NCBI GenBank assembly: GCA_041586155.1
Contig: JBFHAT010000004.1
Span: forward strand, 1-64,000
DNA length: 64,000 nucleotides
Reading direction: 5' to 3'
Origin: JBFGJH01 sp041586155
GTDB lineage: Bacteria > Actinomycetota > Acidimicrobiia > Spongiisociales > JAENVV01
Below, in pieces: positions 41,308-50,321 of this stretch. Position 1 is the stretch's first letter. The number at the start of each line of letters is the position of its first letter. The translations under genes and the position numbers were made by a program. A model generated the notes under the pieces. The model saw nothing but the letters and a program-made list of their open reading frames with translations. It had not been told where the DNA came from and made no database searches.

Positions 41308-42752
41308 TGCGTCGCCAACTCATCGCGGTGTTGGTGATTCTGGCGATCGCCTGGGGCGGTCTGGCCGCCTCGTTCGGCAACGGCTACTCGCCCAAACTCG
41401 GGCTCGACTTGCAGGGCGGGATCTCGGTGATCCTCACTGCGCCGGAGGGCACCGAACGCGACCTGTTGGAAGTGTCGACGGGCATCATCCGCAACCGCAT
41501 CGAGAACCTCGGCAACGTGCAAGAGCCTGAAATCGCGGTCTCGGGCGAGAGGAACGTGCTGGTGCAGTTGCCAGGGATCACGGATCAGGAAGAGGCACTG
41601 GACATCGTCGGCCAGACCGGGCAGCTCACCTTCCGACCGGTCTGCGACATCCAGGGCGTCGTCGATGGCTTCCCGGTCGGTGTGGCGCCCGACGTGCCCG
41701 ACGCCTGCTCGGATCTCGACATCGCCGAGCCGGGTCCCGAGGGTTTCTCCGAGGTCGACGACCCGACGGTTGCCCAGTGGCTCCCGGAGCGTGACGACAC
41801 CGGCGAAGTGGTCGCCACCTATCTGGTGGCTCCGGCATCGCTGTCAGGAGCGGACCTGGCCAACTCCACGCCCGACAACACCACCGGGTTTTGGGCAGTG
41901 AACCTGTCGCTGAACGATCAAGGTGCCGACAGGTTCGCTCAGCTCACCGGCGACGCGGCCGGATTCGTCGATGGTGTCCACCGGCGGATCGCGATCGTGC
42001 TCGACGGCGAGGTGTTGACCGCCCCGCCGGTCGCCAACGACGTAGTGCCCGGCGTCGGCATCGCCGGCGGATCGGCCCAGATCGGGCTGGGCGCCAACGG
42101 AACCGAAGACGAAGCAGTCGACCTGGCAGTGCTGCTCCGGTATGGGGCGCTGCCAGTCCAGCTCGAACGCAGCCAGCTCCAGAAGGTGTCGGCCACCCTG
42201 GGCCAGGAATCTCTGTCGACCGGTGTGTTGGCGGGAGGTCTCGGGTTGGTGCTGGTCGCGATCGCCCTCGTCGCCTACTACCGATCTCTGGGATTGGTGG
42301 CGGTGATCGGATTGAGCGTGTTCGGCTCGCTGCTCATCCTCATCTACACCGCGTTGGGTGAGATCAACGGTCTGAACCTCACGCTGGCCGGGGTCACGGG
42401 CATCATCGTGGCGGTGGGAATCACCGCCGACAGCTACATCGTCTACTTCGAGCGTGTCAAAGAGGATCTGCGCCGGGGAATGATTCTCGACGAAGCCGTG
42501 ACTGAAGGCTTCCAGCGCGCCTACCGCACCATCCTGACCGCCGATTTCGTCTCGATGCTGGGAGCGGTCCTCCTCTACGCGCTGGCGGTTGGGCCGGTGA
42601 AGGGATTTGCCCTCGCGCTCGGCATCGCCACCGCCCTCGATCTGGTCGTTGCGCGCTGGTTCACGCGCAATGCAGTGCGCATCATCTCTCGGACCGGGCT
42701 CGGCCGCTCGGGCCTCCTGAGCATCGAGCGGGCCGCCCGGGTGACGCCGTGA
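41304..42752 (+). CDS. secD: Protein translocase subunit SecD
   Basis: A 482-residue RND-like membrane protein that uses the proton gradient to complete protein export. The first helix is at about 6-24, followed by the D1 motif YSPKLGLDLQGGISVIL. A large extracellular P1 domain (about 50-290) contains VSTGIIRNRIENLGNVQEPEI. Five C-terminal helices include AGVTGIIVAVGITADSYIVYFER, ERVKEDLRRG and GFQRAYRTILTADF. GTG 41304 or ATG 41307 could be used; both overlap the yajC end. It overlaps secF by 4 nt. Confidence 0.95.
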   Translation: MMRRQLIAVLVILAIAWGGLAASFGNGYSPKLGLDLQGGISVILTAPEGTERDLLEVSTGIIRNRIENLGNVQEPEIAVSGERNVLVQLPGITDQEEALDIVGQTGQLTFRPVCDIQGVVDGFPVGVAPDVPDACSDLDIAEPGPEGFSEVDDPTVAQWLPERDDTGEVVATYLVAPASLSGADLANSTPDNTTGFWAVNLSLNDQGADRFAQLTGDAAGFVDGVHRRIAIVLDGEVLTAPPVANDVVPGVGIAGGSAQIGLGANGTEDEAVDLAVLLRYGALPVQLERSQLQKVSATLGQESLSTGVLAGGLGLVLVAIALVAYYRSLGLVAVIGLSVFGSLLILIYTALGEINGLNLTLAGVTGIIVAVGITADSYIVYFERVKEDLRRGMILDEAVTEGFQRAYRTILTADFVSMLGAVLLYALAVGPVKGFALALGIATALDLVVARWFTRNAVRIISRTGLGRSGLLSIERAARVTP

Positions 42753-43843
42753 GTGAAGACACCAGGATCCGGACCTCGATCGACTTCGTCGGACGCCGCC
42801 GGCTCTGGTTCACGGTCTCGGCCGTGGCCGTCGTCGTGTCGGTGCTCAGCCTCGGGCTGCGCAACGGGCCCGGCGAGCTGGGACTCAATCTCAGCCTCGA
42901 CTTCCGCGGGGGAACGTCGATCGTCCTCGACAACCCGGCCGGGGTGTCCGCCTCCGAGTTCGAGGATGTGGTCTCCGGCCTGGGGATCACCGACTCGAGG
43001 GTCGAGGAACTCGACGACGGTGCGGCAATGCGGATCCGGACCGAGTTCGTCGGGGACGACCGTGAGGTTGCGCTGGTCGATGCGCTGGCTGCCGCGGCCG
43101 GTGTCGCTCCCGAAGAGACGAGTGTGGAATCGGTGGGTCCGACATTCGGCGCCCAGATCGCCCGATCGGCGGTGATCGCCCTGGTGAGTTTCCTCGTCGC
43201 CGTGAGCCTCTTCATCTCGATCCGCTTCGAGTGGAAGATGGCTTTGGGAGCCATTGCCGCCCTGTTCCACGACCTGTTCCTCACGGCCGGCGTCTACTCC
43301 TTGGTCGGGTTCGAGGTCACACCGTCGACGGTGGTGGCGACCCTCACGATCCTCGGCTACTCCCTATACGACACGGTCGTCGTCTACGACAAGATCCAGG
43401 AGATGGAGACGGAAGCGGAGGGCCGCGAGCCCTACGCGACAATCGTCAACAAGTCGATGAACCTCGTGCTATCGCGCTCGATCGCCACCTCGCTCACCAG
43501 CCTCCTTCCGGTCGGCAGCATGCTGTTCCTCGGATCGTTCTTCTTGGGGGCGGGCGTGCTGCAAGACTTCGCTCTGGCACTGTTCGTTGGTATCGCCGCA
43601 GGCACCTATTCGTCGATCTTCATCGCCGCGCCGCTGCTCGGGGTCTGGAAGGAACGCGAGGAAGAGTGGATGAGCGTTGCCGAGCGGGCTGAGCGGCGAG
43701 AACAGGTCCTGGCGGGATCACCGCCGCCCCAGGCAGAGAAGGCCGCACCGGCGTCCGGCTCACTGGCCGGCGGGACATTCGACAGCCGCCGGCCCACCTC
43801 CACCGGTGCCACCCCGCGCCCCCCCAAGAAGCGCCGCCGCTGA
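42749..43843 (+). CDS. secF: Protein translocase subunit SecF
   Basis: A 364-residue partner of SecD. It has six membrane helices. The short periplasmic domain holds LNLSLDFRGGTSIVLDN and VESVGPTFGAQIARSAV. In the C-terminal helix bundle, TILGYSLYDTVVVYDKIQE and NKSMNLVLSRSIATSLTSLLPV are typical. The C-terminal tail (about 320-364) is Pro-, Ser- and Arg-rich and probably disordered in the cytoplasm. The GTG start overlaps the secD stop. A weak hairpin (CGCCGCC with GGCGGCG, 43832-43860) spans its stop. Confidence 0.95.
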   Translation: MSEDTRIRTSIDFVGRRRLWFTVSAVAVVVSVLSLGLRNGPGELGLNLSLDFRGGTSIVLDNPAGVSASEFEDVVSGLGITDSRVEELDDGAAMRIRTEFVGDDREVALVDALAAAAGVAPEETSVESVGPTFGAQIARSAVIALVSFLVAVSLFISIRFEWKMALGAIAALFHDLFLTAGVYSLVGFEVTPSTVVATLTILGYSLYDTVVVYDKIQEMETEAEGREPYATIVNKSMNLVLSRSIATSLTSLLPVGSMLFLGSFFLGAGVLQDFALALFVGIAAGTYSSIFIAAPLLGVWKEREEEWMSVAERAERREQVLAGSPPPQAEKAAPASGSLAGGTFDSRRPTSTGATPRPPKKRRR

Positions 43844-43901
43844 CGCGTTCGCGGGCGGCGAGGGGAAGACCTCGCGGCGGGTCGGTTGCCTGGTGACGCG
43901 G

Positions 43902-43907
43902 TAGAGT
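43902..43907 (+). promoter_or_regulatory. Candidate -10 of a leaderless apt transcript
   Basis: TAGAGT lies exactly 6 nt before GTG 43914, supporting that start over the GTG at 43908, which abuts the hexamer. Confidence 0.4.
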
Positions 43908-43913
43908 GTGGCA

Positions 43914-44438
43914 GTGATCCACCCAACGCAGCGGCTGATCCGAGACATCGCGGATTTCCCCACACCCGGAGTGGTATTCAAAGACATCACCCCGGTGCTG
44001 GCCGACGCAGATGCGCTGGGTCGCGTCGTCGCCGACCTGGCGGCGCCATTCACGAACGAGGGTGTCACCCACGTCGCCGGGATCGAAGCGAGGGGGTTCA
44101 TCCTCGCCACGCCGGTGGCCACCAGACTGAATGCCGGATTCGTCCCGATCCGCAAGCCGGGGAAGCTTCCTTGGCAGATTCGGAGCATCGAGTACAGCCT
44201 CGAATACGGCACGGACACGCTCGAGCTGCACGCCGACGCAGTCGGGCCGGGGGACCGAGTGCTGCTGGTCGACGACGTCATCGCCACGGGAGGGACCGCC
44301 GCCGCCGCGGTGAACCTCGTGGAGGGCCTCGGCGCCGATGTCGTCGGTTTCGCCTCCTATGTCGAGCTCGTGTTCCTGAAGGGCCGGGACCGGCTCAACG
44401 GGTATCCCACCCACGTGCTGGTCAGGTATGACGACTGA
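43914..44438 (+). CDS. apt: Adenine phosphoribosyltransferase
   Basis: A 174-residue purine salvage enzyme making AMP from adenine and PRPP. Motifs are IADFPTPGVVFKDITPVLAD, AGIEARGFILATPVA, PIRKPGKLPW, and the PRPP loop RVLLVDDVIATGGTAAAA. I place the start at GTG 43914 because of the -10 spacing. GTG 43908 would add two residues. It overlaps relA by 11 nt. The apt-relA pairing is common in bacteria. Confidence 0.94.
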   Translation: MIHPTQRLIRDIADFPTPGVVFKDITPVLADADALGRVVADLAAPFTNEGVTHVAGIEARGFILATPVATRLNAGFVPIRKPGKLPWQIRSIEYSLEYGTDTLELHADAVGPGDRVLLVDDVIATGGTAAAAVNLVEGLGADVVGFASYVELVFLKGRDRLNGYPTHVLVRYDD

Positions 44439-46614
44439 CGTCGAGACCGGCCCCCAGCCGAGCATCGACACGCTGCTCAGCACCCACACCTCCATTCACG
44501 GCGACTCGGGCAAAGACGAGATCCGACGGGCCTACCAGCTGGCCGAGCAGGCGCACGCCGGGCAGGTGCGCCGCTCGGGAGAGCCGTACGTCACCCACCC
44601 GCTCGCGGTCGCTCAGATCCTCGCCGATTATGGGCTCGATCGGGATACGATCGTCGCTGCGCTCTTGCACGACACCGTCGAGGACACGTCGGTATCGCTG
44701 GGACAACTCGAGCAGGATTTCGGAACCGTCGTTGCCCAGCTGATCGACGGGGTCACCAAGCTCGATCGCATCAAGTTCGCCTCGCGCGAAGAAGCGCAGG
44801 CGGCCACGATCCGCAAGATGGTGATCGCCATGGCGCAAGACGTCAGAGTGCTGCTGATCAAGCTGGCCGACCGTCTTCACAACCTGCGCACGATCGGGGC
44901 GCTCGACGAGGAGAAGCGCCGCCGAGTCGCCGCCGAAACCATCGAGATCTATGCCCCGCTGGCTCACCGATTGGGTGTGCAGGAGGTCAAGCACGAGATG
45001 GAGAACCGGTGCTTCGAGGTGCTGTATCCGAAGCGGTTTGCCGAGATCACCGACTTGATCGAACAGAGAGCGCCGCAACGGGAGGCCGTAATCGAGAAGG
45101 CCATCGCCGAAGTCGAGACGATGCTCGCCGACGCCGGGATCGACGGGGAGGTGTCGGGCCGGCCAAAGCACCACTACAGCATCTACCGCAAGATGGTGGA
45201 GACCGGCCAGCCTTTCGAAAACATCCACGACCTGATCGGCATCCGCATCATCGCCAAGAACCTTCGAGACTGTTACGCCGCACTCGGGTTCATCCATTCG
45301 CACTGGCCGCCCGTGCAGGGGCGGTTCAAGGACTACATCGCCATGCCGAAGTTCAACTTGTACCAGAGCCTCCACACCACGGTGATCGGGCCGGCCGGGA
45401 AGCCGCTGGAGGTGCAGATCCGCTCCGAAGAGATGCACTATCGGGCCGAGTTCGGAATCGCTGCTCACTGGCGATACAAGGAGCGGCTCGTCGAAAACGA
45501 CGATCTTCCGTGGATGGCCGACCTGCGTCGCCTGCAGGAGGAGCACACCGACCCCAACGAGTTCCTTGCCCAACTCAAGCTCGACCTCTACCAGGACGAG
45601 GTCTTCGTGGTCACTCCTGCCGGTGACGTCCTGTCGCTGCCGCGGGGCGCCACCCCGGTCGATTTCGCCTACAACGTGCACACCGAAGTGGGGCACACCT
45701 GCACCGGAGCGAGGGTCAACGGACGCCTGGTGCCGCTCGACACCGAGCTGGAATCTGGCGACATCGTCGAGATCATCACCGGTGCCCGATCCGGCCCCAG
45801 CCGGGACTGGCTCGGGTTCGTTCGGACATCTCGGGCCAAGGCCAAGATCCGTCAGTGGTTCTCGAAGGAACGCCGGGAGATGGCGCTTGCAGAGGGAAGG
45901 TCGACCATCGCCTCACTGTTGCGCCGGGAAGCGCTGGGCTTGAAGCCGGCACAGCGCGATCAGGTCTTGGCAGAAGTCGCGGCCGACCTCGGATATCCGT
46001 CGATCGAAGGTCTGTACGTGTCGGTGGGCGAGGGCGGCATCGGGGGCAACGCAGTCATGTCGCGTCTTCTGCGGTTGCTGGACGAGGGCGAGGACGATGA
46101 CGAGCCCGATCTCCTCGCCCCTCCGAAGATGCCTCGATCGATGCGCCACCACGGCACCGGCATCATCGTGGAGGGTCTCGATGATGTACTGGTGCGCATC
46201 GCCCAATGCTGTGCTCCGGTCCCGGGGGACGACATCGTCGGATTCGTCACCGTCGGCAGGGGAGTGTCGGTGCACCGTTCGGATTGCACGAACATGTCGA
46301 GTCTGGGTGACCAGCCCGACCGTCTCATCGACGTCAATTGGGCGCCGGAGCGGATCGGAGCATTCGCCATCTGGGTTCAGGTCGAGAGCCTCGACCGCTC
46401 GGGGCTGCTGCGAGACGTGTCGGCGGCGATCACCGATATGGGAGGCAACATCGTGGCCTCGTCATCGGCCAGCGGCAAGGACCGTTTGGCGGTGCTGCGG
46501 TACGCCGTCGAGCTGTCCGATCCGGCGCAGGTGAGCACGCTCATCGCTGCGCTGAAGAGCGTCGACGGCGTCTACGAGGCGTTCCGAATCCAGGGAGCGC
46601 CTTCATCGGCCTGA
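44428..46614 (+). CDS. relA: Bifunctional (p)ppGpp synthetase/hydrolase (RSH)
   Basis: A 728-residue long RSH protein. Domains in order are the HD hydrolase (about 50-190, with metal motif LLHDTVEDT intact), synthetase (about 230-370: GRPKHHYSIYRKM, FKDYIAMPKFNLYQSLHTT), TGS (about 390-450), a helical region with a zinc-finger-like stretch (QCCAPVPGDDIVGFVT) and ACT (about 645-728). RFKD in the synthetase matches the RxKD class of bifunctional enzymes rather than ExDD synthetase-only RelA. It should both make and break the stringent alarmone. It is the last gene before the antisense pilin operon. Confidence 0.95.
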   Translation: MTTDVETGPQPSIDTLLSTHTSIHGDSGKDEIRRAYQLAEQAHAGQVRRSGEPYVTHPLAVAQILADYGLDRDTIVAALLHDTVEDTSVSLGQLEQDFGTVVAQLIDGVTKLDRIKFASREEAQAATIRKMVIAMAQDVRVLLIKLADRLHNLRTIGALDEEKRRRVAAETIEIYAPLAHRLGVQEVKHEMENRCFEVLYPKRFAEITDLIEQRAPQREAVIEKAIAEVETMLADAGIDGEVSGRPKHHYSIYRKMVETGQPFENIHDLIGIRIIAKNLRDCYAALGFIHSHWPPVQGRFKDYIAMPKFNLYQSLHTTVIGPAGKPLEVQIRSEEMHYRAEFGIAAHWRYKERLVENDDLPWMADLRRLQEEHTDPNEFLAQLKLDLYQDEVFVVTPAGDVLSLPRGATPVDFAYNVHTEVGHTCTGARVNGRLVPLDTELESGDIVEIITGARSGPSRDWLGFVRTSRAKAKIRQWFSKERREMALAEGRSTIASLLRREALGLKPAQRDQVLAEVAADLGYPSIEGLYVSVGEGGIGGNAVMSRLLRLLDEGEDDDEPDLLAPPKMPRSMRHHGTGIIVEGLDDVLVRIAQCCAPVPGDDIVGFVTVGRGVSVHRSDCTNMSSLGDQPDRLIDVNWAPERIGAFAIWVQVESLDRSGLLRDVSAAITDMGGNIVASSSASGKDRLAVLRYAVELSDPAQVSTLIAALKSVDGVYEAFRIQGAPSSA

Positions 46615-46627
46615 GTCCCCATCCGAA

Positions 46628-46659
46628 CTTTCGGCGGTTTTCGGGCTATAGACCGAAAG
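46628..46659. other. Inverted-repeat element between relA and the pilin operon
   Basis: CTTTCGG (46628-46634) pairs with CCGAAAG (46653-46659). An alternative inner stem, TTTCGG (46639-46644) with CCGAAA, has an 8-nt loop with CTATAG. A third TTTCGG is at 46677-46682. It lies 3' of both relA and the convergent pilin operon and may be a terminator, though no T-run is seen. Confidence 0.35.
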
Positions 46660-46683
46660 CAACCTAAGGAACACGGTTTCGGC

Positions 46684-48117
46684 TTAGAGCTCGTTCCAGT
46701 GGGTGATGCGGATGTTGTTGCCCAGCGGCACCGACAGCTCGTCGTCGTAGGTGATCGTTGCGCTACCGGAGATCTCGTTCTCGTCCACGAGTGACCCGGG
46801 TGTGTCACAGCGGGAGCCGGTGCCCGATGTCTTGCCGTCGCTACTGACCACCGCCCCGGTGATCGACGGGTTACCCAAGATCGATGCCTGCTCGAAGGCG
46901 TAGATGAATCCATTGATCTGCGCCTGACCCTGCGACGGGTTACCGCGTAGCTCGACATCGCGGGCGGCCATCAGGAGGATGCCGTCGGTGTTCCACGGCT
47001 CCATGTCCGGATTGCCGCCGATGTCGATGTCACCGCCGACCATCGTGGGGCACGAGGTGAAACCCGGCTGGGCCGTGGCAATGATGGAGACCCGCCAGCC
47101 GTTGTAGATCGACGCGTCCTCGGACGGGCTGCCGGTGATCCGGGCCGATCCGCCGTGGATGTAATACGAACCGCGAAAGACGGTGTTGCCCGTCACTGAC
47201 CACTGCGCTCCCTGCGAGGCGTCGTAGCCGTCGTACTTCCAGCCCCGGTAGGCCACGCTCGACGCGTCACCGAGCTGTGAGCCCGTGGTGCAGGGCACAT
47301 CGCCCGGCGATGCCGTCAGTTCGGGTCCGTCGTTGTACGCAGGACCGGCCCATACGAACCCGTCTGGACAGAGGATGTATTCAGACGTGTCGAAGTAGTC
47401 CTGATAGATCGGCAGGGGAATGTCCACCGGCGGGAAGCCCTGGCCGGAGTTGGTCTTGTCGCCAACGACGCTGCCGGAGGTCAGCACACTGTTCGGGGTG
47501 ATGTTGCCGCCGGCCGTCAAGGTGCCGGCGATCGTGGCACTGCCGCCGGTGACCTTGACATCTCCGTTGGCGTGGACATTGCCGAGTGATCCGTCGATGA
47601 CGCCGTTGCCGCCGATCTCCACGTCACCGTCTGTGACGAAGGCGCCGCCCGGCTCGAACGGGGCGAAGTCGTATGCGACCCGCAGCACCCGGGTGTAGCG
47701 AGCTTCGTCCCGGCTGGGCACGAAGCCCACCGACCAGATTTGTGCCTCGGCCGTGCTGGGCTTCATGACGTACCACTGACCCTCCGACACGGTGATCAGT
47801 TCACCGGGCGGGGCGGCGTTGGCCTGCGCCAGTACCCATGCCTCCTCGGCGTCGGTGTCGGCGAAGGGAGGTGGCATCGGGCCCTGGGTGAAGGCGTCGT
47901 TGTCCACCAATCGGTACAGAACGTGGTCGATACCGGCGTCGGCGACGTGCAGAGATCGCTGCCATCCTCGGTCGTATCGGGCTTGGTCCAGGTCGCTGCC
48001 GACCCGGCTGGCGATGATGAAGCCGCCGAGGATCATGATGGTGCCGACCACGAGGACGGCGACCATGCTGAAGCCAGAATCATCGCGAAGTCGGGACATG
48101 GTGGTGAAGCCTTTCAC
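46684..48117 (-). CDS. PilX-like minor pilin with large C-terminal domain
   Basis: A 477-residue protein with a type IV prepilin-like N terminus. A basic leader is followed by SGFSMVAVLVVGTIMIL, with predicted cleavage before Phe16. The usual Glu at +5 is Ala, as in PilX/GspK-like proteins. The large rest is rich in Gly, Ser, Asn and Asp. It contains a stretch of GGNGVIDGSLGNVHANGDV-type strands (about 165-215) that looks like a beta-helix, with four or more cysteines that could form disulfides. GTG 48117 overlaps the upstream pilin stop (GTGA). It is last of the three-gene operon. An adhesive or tip role is inference. Confidence 0.75.
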   Translation of the reverse strand: MKGFTTMSRLRDDSGFSMVAVLVVGTIMILGGFIIASRVGSDLDQARYDRGWQRSLHVADAGIDHVLYRLVDNDAFTQGPMPPPFADTDAEEAWVLAQANAAPPGELITVSEGQWYVMKPSTAEAQIWSVGFVPSRDEARYTRVLRVAYDFAPFEPGGAFVTDGDVEIGGNGVIDGSLGNVHANGDVKVTGGSATIAGTLTAGGNITPNSVLTSGSVVGDKTNSGQGFPPVDIPLPIYQDYFDTSEYILCPDGFVWAGPAYNDGPELTASPGDVPCTTGSQLGDASSVAYRGWKYDGYDASQGAQWSVTGNTVFRGSYYIHGGSARITGSPSEDASIYNGWRVSIIATAQPGFTSCPTMVGGDIDIGGNPDMEPWNTDGILLMAARDVELRGNPSQGQAQINGFIYAFEQASILGNPSITGAVVSSDGKTSGTGSRCDTPGSLVDENEISGSATITYDDELSVPLGNNIRITHWNEL

Positions 48118-48668
48118 GGGGTTGCAGCGTTGCGTAGACGGACAGACGATTCGACGGTGTGGGCTACCGGGCGCTCGTTGGGGTCGACGTCGAAGGTGAT
48201 GGCGATGTCAACGAGTCGCACGATGCCAGGGAAGGGCGGGTCGTAGGCGAACACGTCGCCCTCGTCGACGACGAATTCGGCGATGACCAGTTCGGTGGGG
48301 TCGGCATCGGTGTAGCGCACCAGGTCCCAGTCGCCGGTGCCGTCGTCGCGCACCTCCCAGTAGATCCGCTCATCCGCGTCCTGCTGGTTGTCGAGATCGA
48401 AGTCGACCCAGAAATGGGCACGGTACGCCGTCGAATCGGGGTACATCAGCCGACCCTGCCGCATCTCTTTGGTGATCCGCTCCGCCACGATGCGCATGTC
48501 GTCGAGCGAGGCGCTGTCGTCGCGGGAGAAGATCTCCGCCCGGACGCTGCTCGACACCATGACGGCCAGCAGGCTCAACGCCAGCGAGGAGATCATCATC
48601 GCGACCAGCAGCTCGGCCAGGCTGAGCCCGGCCTCGTCTGCTCTCAGGCGGTCGATCGTCCGGATCAC
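48114..48668 (-). CDS. PilW-like minor pilin
   Basis: A 184-residue prepilin. The leader MIRTIDRLRADEAG precedes LSLAELLVAMMISSLALSLL, with cleavage after Gly14 and Glu at +5 (residue 19), as required for prepilin peptidase and assembly. The globular part is acidic, ending in repeated strands (VRLVDIAITFDV). It matches PilW/GspJ-type minor pilins in position and N-terminal pattern; these form the initiating complex of type IV pili. It overlaps both flanking genes by 4 nt. Confidence 0.8.
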   Translation of the reverse strand: MIRTIDRLRADEAGLSLAELLVAMMISSLALSLLAVMVSSSVRAEIFSRDDSASLDDMRIVAERITKEMRQGRLMYPDSTAYRAHFWVDFDLDNQQDADERIYWEVRDDGTGDWDLVRYTDADPTELVIAEFVVDEGDVFAYDPPFPGIVRLVDIAITFDVDPNERPVAHTVESSVRLRNAATP

Positions 48669-50191
48669 GGTGCCACCACCGTGGGAATGTTGAGTGAGGA
48701 CGGGTACACCGTCGTGTCATACGCGACCCGCATGGGGCGGTTGGTGATGGTGCCGTTGATGTAGAGGGTCACCTCCACCCATTTGTTCTTGGGCACCGTG
48801 TGGCTGACGGCGATCGTCGTTCCGATCTGCTGGAAGGAGCAGGTGAGGTTGAGCGTGCCGGTAGCGGTCCCCAGCACTGTCCCACCGCCGGCGTTCGCCG
48901 AGTTCTTCTGGCGAATCACTGCGACGATCGCCACCGGCTGGTTGCAGTTGGCGGCGTCATTGGCCACCCACGTGTTCAGGGTCAAATTCCCCACCAGCTG
49001 CAGCGGCTCCGGCGCCTGATAGATCCACTGCGCCTTGGTCTGCCTCGACGATGTGGCCGAGCCGCCCGGCTGCACGAGTCTGCCCGGCTCGACGTCGAGG
49101 TCGGTCGAGTAGTTGTACAGCGTGGACTGCGTCGGGATGTCCGCCGTCATCAGATAGCGTTCCTCGGTGGACTGGTTGCCCGTGGGCGGGAAGGGGTTGT
49201 CGTGTAGGTACAACTTGGTGGAGGCTCCTCCGACGTTGAGCACGCCGGAGACGATCTTCGATTCCGTGGCGTCGGCGCCGGAGGTGACCGAGAACGGAAT
49301 CACTTCGGTCCCCAATGCGTCGGCGGGGAGGAGCGTCCACACGAAGTGCACCAACACGTCGTCGCCCGTGCCGACCGAGCCTGTGTCACGGATCCCGTTG
49401 CCGTTCGTATCGATCAGGACGGTGTCACCAGCGTCGAAGTCGTCGTTCCCCGACGTCTCCAGGTAGGGGATGATGGTCCAGATCCGACCGGCCGGCACCG
49501 TCCAATCGATGTCGTACGTGTCGACGATTCCCAGGTTCTCGATGCCGTACGAGAAGACGACCTGGAAGCCGGGATCCACGGTCTGTTCCTGGATGTCGGG
49601 CGCGACTTCGAACTTGGGGGTGGGCAGCCCGCGTCGAGCCTCGGTGATGAATGTCGAGGTGGTGTACACCCGATCGGCGCCCTTGTCCTCCCACACGATC
49701 CGGACGACGACCCGCTTGTAATCCTCGTCGGGGCCACCCTGAACGTCGTTGTCGACCCAGGTCACATAGCGATGAATGGTGTAGTCCTGGTCGTCGATGG
49801 TCCGGGTCGGCAACGTGTGCGGATCGATGGCTCCACCGGCGGGCGTGATCACCAGCTTCTCCGGTACGAGCACCCCTGGACCGTCCGGGTCGAACGTCGG
49901 ATCGGGACCCGACGTGTCGATGAGCGGATCAGCGCCGACGGTGGCGTCTGCCGAGCTCATCACCAGATCGTCGAAGGTGAGGTCGCGGGTGTTCTCCACC
50001 GCTTCGTTCCCCAACGCGGTGGCCTGCTGGTACCAGCGGACTCGCTGGATCGCGGAGAGTGACGAGAGGATGGCGGCCGACACCGTCGCGACGAGAATGG
50101 CCAGCAGAGCCATAGACACGGTGGCCTCGATGATGGTGAAGCCTTCGTCGGCTCTCAGCAGCCGGCGCCAAGCAGTGAACAAGCGATTCAT
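48665..50191 (-). CDS. PilV-like minor pilin with extended ectodomain
   Basis: From ATG 50191 it is 508 residues, first of the pilin operon. The prepilin motif ADEGFTIIEATVSMALLAIL has cleavage after Gly17 and Glu at +5. Ordinary PilV proteins are about 150-200 residues. Here the extra part contains an Ig/CARDB-like segment (FSYGIENLGIVDTYDIDWTV), a Ca-binding-like DTNGNGIRDTG and a second Thr-rich beta region (about 350-508) with a few cysteines. TTGAGT and TATCAC, 19 nt apart, could be its promoter (8 nt before the ATG). It overlaps the next pilin by 4 nt. Confidence 0.75.
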   Translation of the reverse strand: MNRLFTAWRRLLRADEGFTIIEATVSMALLAILVATVSAAILSSLSAIQRVRWYQQATALGNEAVENTRDLTFDDLVMSSADATVGADPLIDTSGPDPTFDPDGPGVLVPEKLVITPAGGAIDPHTLPTRTIDDQDYTIHRYVTWVDNDVQGGPDEDYKRVVVRIVWEDKGADRVYTTSTFITEARRGLPTPKFEVAPDIQEQTVDPGFQVVFSYGIENLGIVDTYDIDWTVPAGRIWTIIPYLETSGNDDFDAGDTVLIDTNGNGIRDTGSVGTGDDVLVHFVWTLLPADALGTEVIPFSVTSGADATESKIVSGVLNVGGASTKLYLHDNPFPPTGNQSTEERYLMTADIPTQSTLYNYSTDLDVEPGRLVQPGGSATSSRQTKAQWIYQAPEPLQLVGNLTLNTWVANDAANCNQPVAIVAVIRQKNSANAGGGTVLGTATGTLNLTCSFQQIGTTIAVSHTVPKNKWVEVTLYINGTITNRPMRVAYDTTVYPSSLNIPTVVAP

Positions 50192-50273
50192 GACTGTGAG
50201 TGATATCGGCGCTCCAACCGGCAGACTCAAGCCGCTTCTGGCGTAGCGACAGGTCATTTCGAATCCGGGTCGG

Positions 50274-50285
50274 GTGACTAGTCAC
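50274..50285. promoter_or_regulatory. 12-bp perfect palindrome, candidate operator
   Basis: GTGACTAGTCAC lies between the divergent pilin operon and the MBL hydrolase gene, immediately upstream of the expected -35 position of the latter. Confidence 0.4.
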
Positions 50286-50308
50286 TCTCCGTGGTTGCGG
50301 CATCCGCC

Positions 50309-50314
50309 TAGGAT
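50309..50314 (+). promoter_or_regulatory. Candidate -10 of a leaderless MBL hydrolase transcript
   Basis: TAGGAT lies 7 nt before GTG 50322. The AAGGA in the gap is very close to the start codon, so a ribosome site is also conceivable. Confidence 0.4.
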
Positions 50315-50321
50315 CAAGGAC

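Noticed and set aside
44422..45696. 424-residue minus-strand frame opposite relA
   Set aside because: The relA frame on the other strand has every RSH motif; the antisense frame has none.
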